A DNA stretch of 56,361 nt from Oscillospiraceae bacterium (GTDB lineage Bacteria > Bacillota > Clostridia > Oscillospirales > Oscillospiraceae). The notes below the pieces were generated by a model. The model was given only the letters and a program-made list of their open reading frames with translations. It did no database searches and had not been told where the DNA came from. The DNA lies in NCBI GenBank assembly GCA_009779845.1, contig WRBE01000011.1, positions 1 to 56,361 on the forward strand, in the 5' to 3' direction. The translations under genes were made by a program, and so were the position numbers. This document shows positions 42,159 through 50,630 of this stretch, piece after piece. Numbering within the stretch: the stretch's first letter is position 1; each line of letters starts with the position of its first letter.

Positions 42159-42626
42159 CTACACCGTCCTTTCCTGATAATCCCAAGGCCATGGGTCTTG
42201 GAGCCATGCGTATTTTCCGTCCTGCACGGCATCCGTGAGGGTCAGGGGGCCGTTGGTTTCCACGTAACGTTTTCTGCTCTGAGCCAGACGTTGGTTGTAT
42301 TCTTCAAAAATCCGAATCACGTCATGGTCATGGGGATGGGTGTCTAAGTAGAGGTGCAGGTCGGTTAAGGCGAAGCTGAGACTTTGCATCTCGCCTAACA
42401 GCGTCCCTGCGTTGGGGTTAGACTCATTGACTGTGTTATGGAAAGGCAAGTCTAAGCCGGGAAAGATCGTACCCCGGGTAAAGCCTTCTTCCGGGCTGTA
42501 CTGGGGCGGGTTGTCGCTCTGGAAGGGAACAAAGGGGACAGCCAAGGGTGCCGAGCGGGGCAGTCTGCCAACTTTGTAGTCCGGCAGGGCTTCCGGCTCC
42601 TTGTGGTGCATATGGTCATGGTGCAT
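42159..42626 (-). CDS. CotJA-CotJB fusion spore coat protein
   Basis: The 155-residue product combines two normally separate coat proteins. Residues about 25-65 (LAVPFVPFQSDNPPQYSPEEGFTRGTIFPGLDLPF) match the CotJA pattern of an APFQ-like start and a GTLFPxLxxPY core. Residues about 75-155 match CotJB (LLGEMQSLSFALTDLHLYLDTHPHDHDVIRIFEEYN, then GPLTLTDA and WLQDPWPWDYQE). The N-terminus is His-rich (MHHDHMHH). In Bacillus CotJA and CotJB are about 80-90 residues each and guide CotJC into the coat. Here one chain carries both. The ATG is followed by cotJC after 3 bases. Confidence 0.85.
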   Translation of the reverse strand: MHHDHMHHKEPEALPDYKVGRLPRSAPLAVPFVPFQSDNPPQYSPEEGFTRGTIFPGLDLPFHNTVNESNPNAGTLLGEMQSLSFALTDLHLYLDTHPHDHDVIRIFEEYNQRLAQSRKRYVETNGPLTLTDAVQDGKYAWLQDPWPWDYQERTV

Positions 42627-42760
42627 TGCGGTTTCCTCCTATATACTAAAGTTCTGGCTTATCTTATGAAAGGATTGCTTCAAATGTGTGTTCATGATAA
42701 GATATAGCTTGTTCTACTCCCATTCTATACTTCATACAGTGAAGGCATAGGGGGGATTGT

Positions 42761-43480
42761 ATGAAGCGAGTGATAGTCGGAAGCTTGGCGGTCATCATGC
42801 TGTTTATGGCCTTGGGCGGTGCTTATTTCTTTTTCCGGGGGCAAGCGTTTATAGGTGCCATAGCGGAAGCGTGCGAACAACGGCTGCTCATCATTGACCC
42901 CGGTCACGGCGGTGCGGATGGCGGTGCCGTTGGCGTTACCGGCATCCACGAGAGTGAGATTAACCTAGCCGTCGGCCTGCGGCTAGAGGCTCTAGCCGCC
43001 CTCTACGGCATCCCCACAGAGATGACCCGGCGGACGGCGGAACTAGACTACCCAGAGAGTGCCACCACCATCCGGGCAAAAAAAGTAGCCGACACCAGAG
43101 CGCGGGTAGAGCTAATCAACAACGCCGCAAATGCCGTGGTGATCAGCATCCACCAGAACACATACGACGGCCCCGGTGCATCCGGCCCCCAAGTGCTGTT
43201 TGCCGCCACAGAAGGCAGCGAGGCTTTTGCAGAACAGATGCAAGCGGCACTCACTATAGGACTTGGTCTAGAGCGGCCACGGATCCCAGCACGGGTTCCC
43301 AGCGGCGTATATGTCATGAACCACATCAACACCACCGCCATTTTGGTCGAGTGCGGATTTTTGTCCAATCCGGCGGAAGAGGCGCTGTTACGTACAGAAG
43401 GCTATCAACTGCGCCTAGCGGCCATACTGCTGGCTGGATATGTGCAGTCCATAGATTTGTTTGAAGGGAGCGGAACCTAA
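42761..43480 (+). CDS. cwlD: N-acetylmuramoyl-L-alanine amidase CwlD
   Basis: This Amidase_3 enzyme cleaves the bond between MurNAc and L-Ala and makes muramic-delta-lactam in the spore cortex. The 239-residue protein has an N-terminal membrane/signal segment (about 5-28). The zinc ligands lie in IIDPGHGGADGGA (His), GIHESEINLAVG (Glu) and VISIHQNTY (His), and the catalytic Glu lies in ILVECGFLSNPAEE. Length and the isolated short form match CwlD rather than the larger autolysins. It starts a short unit with radA 3 bases downstream. Confidence 0.93.
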   Translation: MKRVIVGSLAVIMLFMALGGAYFFFRGQAFIGAIAEACEQRLLIIDPGHGGADGGAVGVTGIHESEINLAVGLRLEALAALYGIPTEMTRRTAELDYPESATTIRAKKVADTRARVELINNAANAVVISIHQNTYDGPGASGPQVLFAATEGSEAFAEQMQAALTIGLGLERPRIPARVPSGVYVMNHINTTAILVECGFLSNPAEEALLRTEGYQLRLAAILLAGYVQSIDLFEGSGT

Positions 43481-43483
43481 AAG

Positions 43484-44863
43484 ATGGCAAAAGGAAAAGA
43501 AAAAGTCGTATTTTTCTGTAGCGACTGCGGTAACGAGACCGCCAAGTGGGACGGGCAATGCCGTGCCTGCGGTGCATGGAACACGTTAGTAGAAGAGACA
43601 GTGGTGGCAAAGCCGAAAACCAAGGGCAAAACCGCCATGACCAGAGGTTCAGAGGTCATTACGCGCGCCAAGACCTTAGATGAGGTAGAAAATGTCGCCG
43701 AAATTCGGTTCGACACCGGGATGGGAGAATTAAACCGTGTCTTAGGCGGCGGTGCGGTACGGGGGTCATTAGTCCTCATCGGCGGTGCCCCCGGCGTGGG
43801 GAAATCTACCCTAATGCTGCAAATCTGCGGCCAACTCAGTGAGTTCGGACGGGTGCTTTATGTATCCGGGGAGGAATCCCAACGGCAGATTAAAATGCGG
43901 GCCGAACGGTTGGGGGTAGAGGCAAAGGACTTATTCTTGCTCCCGGAGACCAACTTAGAGCAAATTTGTGATGCCGTGGGTGAAATCAAACCCGACACAC
44001 TGATTGTGGACTCTATCCAGACCCTGTACACGGATGAGTCCCCCTCCGTTCCCGGCAGTGTGACACAGGTCAAGCAATGTACCATGCGGCTCATGAACTT
44101 AGCCAAAGGCCAAGGGCTTACGGTCTTTGTCATCGGGCATGTGAATAAAGAGGGCGATATCGCCGGGCCTCGGGTGCTAGAACATATGGTGGACTGTGTA
44201 TTGTATGTAGAGGGCGGCTCGAACTTGTCTTATAAAATCCTGCGGGCGGCGAAGAACCGCTTTGGTTCCACCAACGAAATCGGCGTGTTTGAGATGACAG
44301 GCACGGGCCTCCGTGAAGTGCCGAATCCATCGGAACTGCTACTCTCCGGCCGGCCGGAAAACGCCCCCGGCACCTGTGTCACCAGCGTCATGGAAGGTAC
44401 CCGGCCTGTGCTGGCAGAGATTCAGGCACTCTTAGTCCCCAACCCCGCCAAACATCCCCGGCGTAACGCAAACGGCATAGATTTTGGCAGGGCAGCCCTG
44501 CTCCTAGCTGTGGCGGAAAAGCGGGGCGGGCTCGCCATTGGCGGGTGTGATGCCTACATCAATGTCATCGGCGGGCTGGAGATTGACGAACCGGCGGCAG
44601 ATTTAGCGGCGATTTTGGCCATTGCATCCAGCTACCGCAGCAAGCCCATTGACAGTTCTGTGGTTGCCATTGGCGAGGTGGGACTTACTGGAGAGATCCG
44701 GACAGTAACAGGAATTAACCAGCGCCTCGCCGAGATTGCCCGGTTAGGTTTTGCCCGGTGTGTGTTGCCGGTACAGGATCAGGAAAAGCTGGTGAAACCG
44801 GAAGGACTTCGACTGACCATGGTGAAGACCATCCGGGACGCATTTATGGCAGTGGGGATTTAA
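43484..44863 (+). CDS. radA: DNA repair protein RadA
   Basis: RadA is a RecA-related ATPase that promotes branch migration in recombinational repair. The 459-residue sequence has an N-terminal Cys4 zinc ribbon (CSDCGNETAKWDGQCRACG), Walker A GGAPGVGKST (about residues 99-108), Walker B-like DTLIVDSIQT and the RadA-specific KNRFGSTNEIGVF. The C-terminal Lon-like domain contains GGLEIDEPAADLA. Length is standard. It lies 3 bases after cwlD, so the two are probably co-transcribed. A strong terminator follows. Confidence 0.97.
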   Translation: MAKGKEKVVFFCSDCGNETAKWDGQCRACGAWNTLVEETVVAKPKTKGKTAMTRGSEVITRAKTLDEVENVAEIRFDTGMGELNRVLGGGAVRGSLVLIGGAPGVGKSTLMLQICGQLSEFGRVLYVSGEESQRQIKMRAERLGVEAKDLFLLPETNLEQICDAVGEIKPDTLIVDSIQTLYTDESPSVPGSVTQVKQCTMRLMNLAKGQGLTVFVIGHVNKEGDIAGPRVLEHMVDCVLYVEGGSNLSYKILRAAKNRFGSTNEIGVFEMTGTGLREVPNPSELLLSGRPENAPGTCVTSVMEGTRPVLAEIQALLVPNPAKHPRRNANGIDFGRAALLLAVAEKRGGLAIGGCDAYINVIGGLEIDEPAADLAAILAIASSYRSKPIDSSVVAIGEVGLTGEIRTVTGINQRLAEIARLGFARCVLPVQDQEKLVKPEGLRLTMVKTIRDAFMAVGI

Positions 44864-44879
44864 TTGCCTGATATAAAAA

Positions 44880-44917
44880 ACCGAGCACCCTTGCGGCGGA
44901 GATGCTCGGTTTTTTTA
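44880..44917 (+). terminator. Intrinsic terminator after radA
   Basis: ACCGAGCA (44880-44887) pairs with TGCTCGGT (44903-44910), followed by seven T residues. Confidence 0.93.
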
Positions 44918-45073
44918 TGCTTATCGTCATCTTCTAATCAAGCCCTAATGAAAACCTCGTTTCATTCCAACCATGTCCTGCTATTCTATCCTCACAAACA
45001 TGATGGAGCGGGTGGAGTTAGGCCACTATAAAAGGCTTTCTCGACTAATTATTCCCCTTCTCAAAAAAACTTC

Positions 45074-45104
45074 TTGCTCATGACGTTACGTAATGAGTTA
45101 TAAT
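45074..45104 (+). promoter_or_regulatory. MerR-type promoter with near-perfect palindromic operator
   Basis: A -35 box TTGCTC (45074-45079) and a perfect -10 TATAAT (45099-45104) are separated by 19 bases, the long spacer typical of MerR-regulated promoters. The spacer holds a 21-base palindrome, CTCATGACGT / t / ACGTAATGAG (45077-45097), which matches its complement at 9 of 10 positions. The regulator gene starts 22 bases downstream, so autoregulation of the whole ABC operon is expected. Confidence 0.85.
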
Positions 45105-45126
45105 AGCAACAGGAGGTGATTTTACT

Positions 45127-45942
45127 ATGGAACAACATCGAGCCATACCGAAGGGCTACATGACCGTGGGCGAGGTGGCGAAGAAAATGGGCACCACTGT
45201 CCGCACGTTGCAATACTACGACAAAGAGGGGCTGCTCTCTCCTTCTGCGGAGAGTGAGGGAGGGCGGCGGCTGTATACGGACAAGGATGTGATACAGCTT
45301 CACCAGATTTTGTCGCTGAAATCTTTGGGATTTTCTCTGGCTGATATCAAAAACCGACTTATCACGCTGGACACACCGGCGGCGGTGGCAAATGTGCTCA
45401 CCGAACAAGCCACCGCCATTCGGGAGAAAATGGAAACCCTATCGGAATCTTTGACGGCCATCGAAGGTCTCAAAGCAGAAGTGGTGCAAATGCAGTCGGT
45501 GAATTTTAAGAAATACGCCGACATCATCGTAAATTTGCAGATGAAAAACGACATGTACTGGGTCATCAAACATTTCGACGACCGGTTCTTAGACCATGTC
45601 CGAACGCGTTTTCTCGAACTCGGGCACGACATGGGGATTATGGATACCATGGAACTCCTACAAGATGAGGCGATCCGGCTTCATACCGAGGGCGTACCGC
45701 CGGAGAGTGAACAGGGACAGGACTTCGCCCGGCGATTCTGGGACATGATCACCCTGTTCACCGATGGAGACATGTCACTACTTTCCTCCATGCTGGCAAT
45801 GGAGGAAAGCATAAGCACCACAGGCGGCTGGGACGAACATTGGAGAAACAGGCACCAACAAGCCCAGCTCTTTATAGAACCGGCAATCAACGCCTATTTT
45901 ACAAACTTGGGCTACGACCCATTTGAGGAGGTACAATCATGA
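45127..45942 (+). CDS. MerR family transcriptional regulator
   Basis: The 271-residue protein has the MerR winged-helix N-terminus (residues about 10-80, YMTVGEVAKKMGTTVRTLQYYDKEGLLSPSAESEGGRRLY). It then has the dimerisation helix (about 85-125) and a C-terminal ligand-binding domain of about 140 residues that resembles the helical TipA-S fold (DMYWVIKHFDDRF..FWDMITLFTDGD). TipA-type domains bind thiopeptide-like or other drugs. AGGAGGTGA precedes the ATG. The stop overlaps the ABC ATPase start (ATGA), so the three genes form one coupled operon. Confidence 0.92.
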   Translation: MEQHRAIPKGYMTVGEVAKKMGTTVRTLQYYDKEGLLSPSAESEGGRRLYTDKDVIQLHQILSLKSLGFSLADIKNRLITLDTPAAVANVLTEQATAIREKMETLSESLTAIEGLKAEVVQMQSVNFKKYADIIVNLQMKNDMYWVIKHFDDRFLDHVRTRFLELGHDMGIMDTMELLQDEAIRLHTEGVPPESEQGQDFARRFWDMITLFTDGDMSLLSSMLAMEESISTTGGWDEHWRNRHQQAQLFIEPAINAYFTNLGYDPFEEVQS

Positions 45943-46643
45943 TTAGCGTAAGCATGAAGAATGTAGGGAAATCCTTCGGCACGAACACCGTGCTGAAAGA
46001 TGTGACCTTTGAGACCAAAACGGGAGAGATTTTCGGGATGCTTGGCCCCTCCGGGGCGGGCAAAACCACGATTATCAACATCCTGACCAAGCAGTTGACC
46101 GTAGACAGTGGCGAATGTTACGTCAGTGTGGGCAGTGATGAAATCGGCTTAATGCTGGAGCATGACGGGCTGTTTTCTAAACTTTCCGCCCTAGACAACC
46201 TGATTGTATTTGAGGACATCTACGGCATGTCCCGCAAGCAGACATTGGAAGCATTAGAGCGAGTGGGGCTAAGCGATGCGGCAAAAACGAAGGTGGATGC
46301 CCTCTCCAAAGGGATGCGCCAGCGATTGGTCTTAGCCCGGGCGGTGTTGCACAAACCAAAGGTACTCTTTCTCGACGAGCCCACCAGCGCACTCGACCCC
46401 TTGACGGCACGGGGTATCCATACACTGATTCAAGAATTGCGTGACAGCGGATCTACCATCTTTTTGACCACCCACAACATGGAAGAAGCGACAGCCCTCT
46501 GCGACCAGGTCGTCCTGCTCCACAAAGGAACGATTATTGAGCAAGGCACACCGAAAGAAATTTGCGAGCGTTACAACGCAGTCAAAACCACAATGGATTT
46601 AGAATCCGTATTCGTACAACTGACAGGAGGTGGACTGGAATGA
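45939..46643 (+). CDS. ABC transporter ATP-binding protein
   Basis: This 234-residue ATPase powers the permease encoded next. Motifs: Walker A LGPSGAGKTTI (about 38-48), signature LSKGMRQRLVLA (about 125-136), Walker B VLFLDEPTSALDPLT (about 145-159) and the H-loop LTTHNMEEA. The fold matches the drug/antibiotic-export (ABC-2, CcmA/NatA-like) type. It is flanked by 4-base overlaps on both sides. With a MerR regulator upstream, export of a toxic compound is likely. Confidence 0.95.
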   Translation: MISVSMKNVGKSFGTNTVLKDVTFETKTGEIFGMLGPSGAGKTTIINILTKQLTVDSGECYVSVGSDEIGLMLEHDGLFSKLSALDNLIVFEDIYGMSRKQTLEALERVGLSDAAKTKVDALSKGMRQRLVLARAVLHKPKVLFLDEPTSALDPLTARGIHTLIQELRDSGSTIFLTTHNMEEATALCDQVVLLHKGTIIEQGTPKEICERYNAVKTTMDLESVFVQLTGGGLE

Positions 46644-47380
46644 GAAGTCTAAAAGCAGTGTTTAAAAAGCAGTTCAAGGGGACTGTACAAAACCCAGAGA
46701 TACTGATTCAATTTATCATCTTTCCCCTCATCGCATTCCTTATGAATTTGATGATGGTCACGGACTTTGAGGGTATCCCCCAAGACATCGCAGACATGCT
46801 GACGGCAAATATGCCCAATATGGTAACCATGCAGGCAACTATTTTTGCGGGGATGGGTCTCATCACTGTGATGTCCGGCATCGTCGCAGAGGATATTGAA
46901 AAGAAAAGCCTGCGCTTTTTGACGATGGCGGGCGTAAAGCCCCCCGCATATCTGCTGGGCGTCAGCGGTGTCATATTCGTTGTCAGCTTTTTCACATCAG
47001 CGGCGTTTGGTTTGATCGGTGAGTTTTCCGGGCTGGATTTTTGGATTTTCACGGGAGCCATGATGTCCGGTGTGGCGGGCTCAATCGTATTGGGCGCAAC
47101 CATCGGCATCTTATCGGGAGGCCACCAATCCGCTTCAGGGCTTGCCTTGCCTGTCGCACTCGTATTGGGATTCGGCCCCATGATGGCACAATTTAATGAT
47201 ACCCTTGCAAGAATACTCCACCCCTTCTACACACAGCAACTCAACGTGGTCGCAAACTATTTGACAATGGGCGGGGCGGACACACCCCTTTGGCACGCTT
47301 TCGCTATCATGTGGGCAAACGTCGCAGTTTTGGGGATTTTGTTTGCGATTGTTTACGCCAAAAAGGGCTTGAAGGGGTAA
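46640..47380 (+). CDS. ABC-2 type transporter permease
   Basis: The 246-residue protein starts MRSLKAVFKKQFKG and has about six membrane segments (roughly 20-40, 65-85, 105-130, 140-165, 175-195, 222-242). Between them lie the loop FEGIPQDIADMLTANMPNM and the IVAEDIEKKSLRFLTMAGVKPPAYLLG segment typical of ABC-2 permeases. The start overlaps the ATPase stop by ATGA, with AGGAGGTGG upstream. It should form a homodimer with the ATPase. The exported substrate is unknown. Confidence 0.93.
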   Translation: MRSLKAVFKKQFKGTVQNPEILIQFIIFPLIAFLMNLMMVTDFEGIPQDIADMLTANMPNMVTMQATIFAGMGLITVMSGIVAEDIEKKSLRFLTMAGVKPPAYLLGVSGVIFVVSFFTSAAFGLIGEFSGLDFWIFTGAMMSGVAGSIVLGATIGILSGGHQSASGLALPVALVLGFGPMMAQFNDTLARILHPFYTQQLNVVANYLTMGGADTPLWHAFAIMWANVAVLGILFAIVYAKKGLKG

Positions 47381-47496
47381 GGGTGCTTTCCCTTCTCTGT
47401 ACAGGGGAACATGTCCCTGACATTGTCCCTTGGTTTCCATTTCGGTGCAAACTCGAGAGACAGGGCATCAAGAGCGCCGCCCCCTACGCAGAAAAG

Positions 47497-47526
47497 GTCC
47501 CGGTTTCACAGATGTGAAACCGGGAC
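47497..47526. terminator. Bidirectional terminator between ABC operon and XRE regulator
   Basis: GTCCCGGTTTCAC (47497-47509) pairs perfectly with GTGAAACCGGGAC (47514-47526); the loop is 4 bases. TTCTT follows on the + strand and TTTTC on the minus strand. It sits between the permease and the convergent XRE gene, 4 bases from the latter's stop. Confidence 0.85.
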
Positions 47527-47529
47527 TTC

Positions 47530-48060
47530 TTATACTTCGCCAAGGTCATATCGCTTTAAAAGTTCATCTTGAAGTGCAAGGGATTTGTCCAATAAGGCGT
47601 TGGCTCTGATATCAAGATAAATCGTCATAGGGGAATAGCCACGAGATATCACATCGTCCCAAGGAAAGGAATCCTCTCCAAATTCGCAAGGCGGTATATT
47701 CCCTTGCCTTGAAAGAATGGCCATTATCTTGTTTCCGGCCTCCTGTAGCTTTCTGCACGATTCGCAATCGGTTCTCCGGTCTTTGGTGACGACAGTGTTT
47801 GATATCAGATGCTCTAGGGCATCAAGCAAATCTTGCGGACATTTTTGTTGAATAACAACAGGGGCACGGTCATCAATCAGAAAATTAGCAGGTGCAGAAA
47901 AGCGTTCGCTTATCTTTGTTATCTTGAGACGATCCGGCACCCTTTTTCCCGACTCATAATGAGAATATGTCGTTTTCTGTACGCCAAGATAATCAGCCAT
48001 TTCCTGTTGTGTGAAACCTTCCGCCGTGCGGAGGAACTTTAATTTTAGATTTAATCTCAT
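47530..48060 (-). CDS. XRE family helix-turn-helix regulator
   Basis: The 176-residue protein starts MRLNLKLKFLRTAEGF and has an N-terminal Cro/C1-type helix-turn-helix (about residues 5-60, FTQQEMADYLGVQKTTYSHYESGKRVPD). A C-terminal region of about 110 residues follows, of unknown function, with a Cys pair (CESCRKL) and mostly helical character. The ATG at 48060 is chosen because TGGAG lies 9 bases upstream. It follows jag by 86 bases. The target is unknown; the unusual place beside jag replaces the mnmE gene expected there in many Firmicutes. Confidence 0.85.
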   Translation of the reverse strand: MRLNLKLKFLRTAEGFTQQEMADYLGVQKTTYSHYESGKRVPDRLKITKISERFSAPANFLIDDRAPVVIQQKCPQDLLDALEHLISNTVVTKDRRTDCESCRKLQEAGNKIMAILSRQGNIPPCEFGEDSFPWDDVISRGYSPMTIYLDIRANALLDKSLALQDELLKRYDLGEV

Positions 48061-48146
48061 AATAGAATACTCCAATTCAAAGTAAGGATGTTGGCGTTTT
48101 GTCAACCTTTTTTGAATATATTCTCTCAGATGCGATTCGTTCCCTG

Positions 48147-49001
48147 CTACGACCACTCACGGTAGGTCTTCTGTGTATCCGGTGCCGCTTCTTCTACCTG
48201 CGGCGACACATCTTGCGCCGGGGCTTCCCGCTCTGTCTTTTGCCGGGGTGGACTGTCGCCCTTTTTGATGCGGTCATATGCCACAAATACCCGGCGGTTT
48301 GGGTCGGTACCGGAGGAGTAGGTGGTCACATGTTCCACATCCTGTAACGCCGTATGGATGACATGCCGCTCATAGGCGTTCATAGGCTCTAAGCCCATAT
48401 TCTTGCGGTAGCGCACCACCTTGTCCGCTACCTTATTGGCTAGGCGCACCAAAGTCTCTTCCCGCTTTTTGCGGTAGTTTTCCGCATCCAAGTAAATCCG
48501 GGTTCGCTGGCTGGAGGATGCGCCACGATTCACGGCATAGTTGGTTAGGTGCTGGATGGCATCCAAGGTCTCTCCCCGCCGTCCAATGACAGAGCCCATG
48601 CTGTTGCCTACAAGCTCAATGTACAGGGTACCGTCCTCTTCCCTGCACACTGGCGTGGCGGCAACGTCCATTTTTTCTAACAGGCCGATCAAGAACTGTT
48701 CTGCCTGTACCGCCGTGTCTCCTGTCGCTTGGGAGGGCTTGGCCGCTTTGGCCGGGGCCGCTGCCGGGACGCTTTTGGGTGGCTCTACCGGTGTCTCTTC
48801 CACTACCGGCTCTGGCGTATCTGTCATGTAGGTCACTTTCACCACCGCCGGGGTGGCACCGATCCCAAGCAGACCCGCCTTGGCTCGTTTCACAATCTCT
48901 ACAGATACCTCGTCCCGATCTAGGCCGATTTGAGCCAATGCCTTTGAGATGGCATCCTCTTCTGACTTTCCGGACATTTCTATGCTGGTTTCACGCATCA
49001 T
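48147..49001 (-). CDS. jag: RNA-binding protein Jag/KhpB
   Basis: KhpB (Jag) is an RNA-binding protein tied to cell elongation and division. The 284-residue sequence has a Jag-N domain (about 5-60, MSGKSEEDAISKALAQIGLDRDEVSVEIV..KAGLLGIG). A Pro/Ala/Thr-rich linker (about 60-105) leads to a KH domain (about 115-195, GNSMGSVIGRRGETLDAIQHLTNYAVNR). The R3H domain (about 195-255) has PMNAYERHVIHTALQDVEHVTTYSSGTDPNRRV. AAGGGG lies about 6 bases before the ATG. It lies downstream of yidC, the conserved order. Confidence 0.95.
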   Translation of the reverse strand: MMRETSIEMSGKSEEDAISKALAQIGLDRDEVSVEIVKRAKAGLLGIGATPAVVKVTYMTDTPEPVVEETPVEPPKSVPAAAPAKAAKPSQATGDTAVQAEQFLIGLLEKMDVAATPVCREEDGTLYIELVGNSMGSVIGRRGETLDAIQHLTNYAVNRGASSSQRTRIYLDAENYRKKREETLVRLANKVADKVVRYRKNMGLEPMNAYERHVIHTALQDVEHVTTYSSGTDPNRRVFVAYDRIKKGDSPPRQKTEREAPAQDVSPQVEEAAPDTQKTYREWS

Positions 49002-49099
49002 AACGCGCCCCTTCTCTGTCCCTTTGCACACTAGGCCGCCGAGGGTCCTGTCGAGACAGCACCGCCTTTCAAACGGCCGGCGGCTGGCCGAACTGTGCT

Positions 49100-50383
49100 T
49101 TATTTCTCGTCGTCGTCCCAATCGTCCTCATCGTCGTAGTCATCTGCATCGTATGCATCATCGCCATCATCCGCAGCTTCTACCGGCGGCTCATACTCCG
49201 GCGTATCGGGTTCGTCTGTGTCTAAATCTGTATCCGGCTGTTCTTCGTCTTCTTCCCGCTCATAGCGTTCCGGGTTGTAGGCACGGCCTCGGGCAAATTT
49301 CCGATGGGCCACACGGGACGGGTTAAGGTTCTCTTCTTCATCGTCCTCTCGCTCTTCGGCCCGCTTGGCGGCGAGGCGTTGCCGCTCTTTTTCTCTCTCC
49401 TGTTGCTGCTTTTTCTTCTTTGAGGTGCCTTTGTTTTCTTCTGTAAGACCAAGGGCTTTGCGCTCTTGGGTCTTACGGCGTTTTTCTTCTAAGACGGCCT
49501 GTTTTTGCCGGTCTCTTTCTTCCATCTCTGCCTGCATGGTTTGATATACCTTCTTAAAGTGCAAGTTGGTGAAAATGCTAACCAAGGTTAGAGACAATCC
49601 TGACGCAATCCAGTAAACACTCATGGCCGCCGGGAAACTAAACCCGATAAACAGGCTGAAAATCGGCATAATAAACATCATGGTCTTCATCATTTGTGCC
49701 TGTTGGGCCATTTGCTGATAGCTGGTGGCTTGTGTAATCTTCTGTTGGAAGAACAGGCTCACCGCAGAGAAGACAGGGAGCAAGAACAACACCAAATCCT
49801 GTATGCCCCAATCTGGCTGATTGAAGAACAACGGTTCCGGTGTCCGACCGATGTTCAGGCCCAGGAAGTTCATGTTGATATCAAAAATCTCAGGCACCAA
49901 CGAGTGTAGGTATTCAAAGTTACCCCGGATATACCCGGCCATCTGCACCTGATAAAACCCGCCTGACTGGATTTCATAACCCATTCCCTCTAAGGCGGCA
50001 CGGAGGGTTTCTACCTGTGCCTCGTCTAAACTCATGAGATGGGTCAAAGGCTCCCGCACAATCCAGAACAGCATTAGGATAATGACCATGGGCAACAGGT
50101 TCCAAATACAGCCGCCCATGGGCTTTACGCCTTCTTCTTTGTAAAGCTTCTGTGTCTCTGCGTGGAGCTTCATTTTATCGTCAGCATATTTCTCTTGCAA
50201 CGCCTTAACCTTCGGCTGGATAAGGGCAGTCCCAATTCCACCCCGCTTGCTTTTGATATCAAAGGGAACACGGATTAAGGTGATAATCAGGGCAAAGGCA
50301 AGCAAAGCAAAGCCATAGCTGTCCATCCACTCAGCAAGAGTACGGAGTAGCAGTGAAAATGGTGCGGTGATCATGTCTATCAT
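49100..50383 (-). CDS. yidC: Membrane protein insertase YidC with long acidic C-terminal tail
   Basis: YidC inserts and folds membrane proteins with or without SecYEG. The 427-residue protein starts MIDMITAPFSLLLRTL and has the Gram-positive YidC1/SpoIIIJ layout: five membrane segments (first near 10-35) and the conserved VKPMGGCIWNLLPMVIILMLFWIV segment. The hydrophilic groove and helical cytoplasmic hairpin (LQEKYADDKMKLHAETQKLYKEEG) are present. The last about 140 residues are a charged Arg/Glu-rich then Asp/Glu/Tyr-rich tail, longer than usual. The ATG at 50383 is the first with a plausible binding site; ATG at 50374 is an alternative. It follows yidD by 28 bases. Confidence 0.94.
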   Translation of the reverse strand: MIDMITAPFSLLLRTLAEWMDSYGFALLAFALIITLIRVPFDIKSKRGGIGTALIQPKVKALQEKYADDKMKLHAETQKLYKEEGVKPMGGCIWNLLPMVIILMLFWIVREPLTHLMSLDEAQVETLRAALEGMGYEIQSGGFYQVQMAGYIRGNFEYLHSLVPEIFDINMNFLGLNIGRTPEPLFFNQPDWGIQDLVLFLLPVFSAVSLFFQQKITQATSYQQMAQQAQMMKTMMFIMPIFSLFIGFSFPAAMSVYWIASGLSLTLVSIFTNLHFKKVYQTMQAEMEERDRQKQAVLEEKRRKTQERKALGLTEENKGTSKKKKQQQEREKERQRLAAKRAEEREDDEEENLNPSRVAHRKFARGRAYNPERYEREEDEEQPDTDLDTDEPDTPEYEPPVEAADDGDDAYDADDYDDEDDWDDDEK

Positions 50384-50411
50384 AATGAAAAACGGCTCCC
50401 TAATATAAAAT

Positions 50412-50630
50412 TTATGGTACAGGGTCGTATTCGACGCTCTTTTGTCTGTTGAACGGATGGCACTTAGACAGTCGCCGCAGAGTAAGTCCGCTGCCCCGCC
50501 ATGCGCCGTGTTTTTCCAGCGCCTCTTCCGCATAAGCCGAACAGGTGGGGATAAATCGGCAAGACGGCTTTGTGCCGCTGGAGATATGTTTACGGTAAAA
50601 GCGCACCAAAGCAATTAAGACCCGCTTCAT
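50412..50630 (-). CDS. yidD: Membrane protein insertion efficiency factor YidD
   Basis: The 72-residue protein has the hallmark HISSGTKPSCRFIPTCSAYAEEALEKHGAWRGSGLTLRRLSKCHPF with three conserved cysteines and the C-x-P-S-C-R-F-x-P-T-C-S motif. It is an amphipathic membrane-associated protein between rnpA and yidC in most bacteria. The ATG at 50630 overlaps the rnpA stop (ATGA). Function in the family: assists insertion of membrane proteins. Confidence 0.95.
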   Translation of the reverse strand: MKRVLIALVRFYRKHISSGTKPSCRFIPTCSAYAEEALEKHGAWRGSGLTLRRLSKCHPFNRQKSVEYDPVP

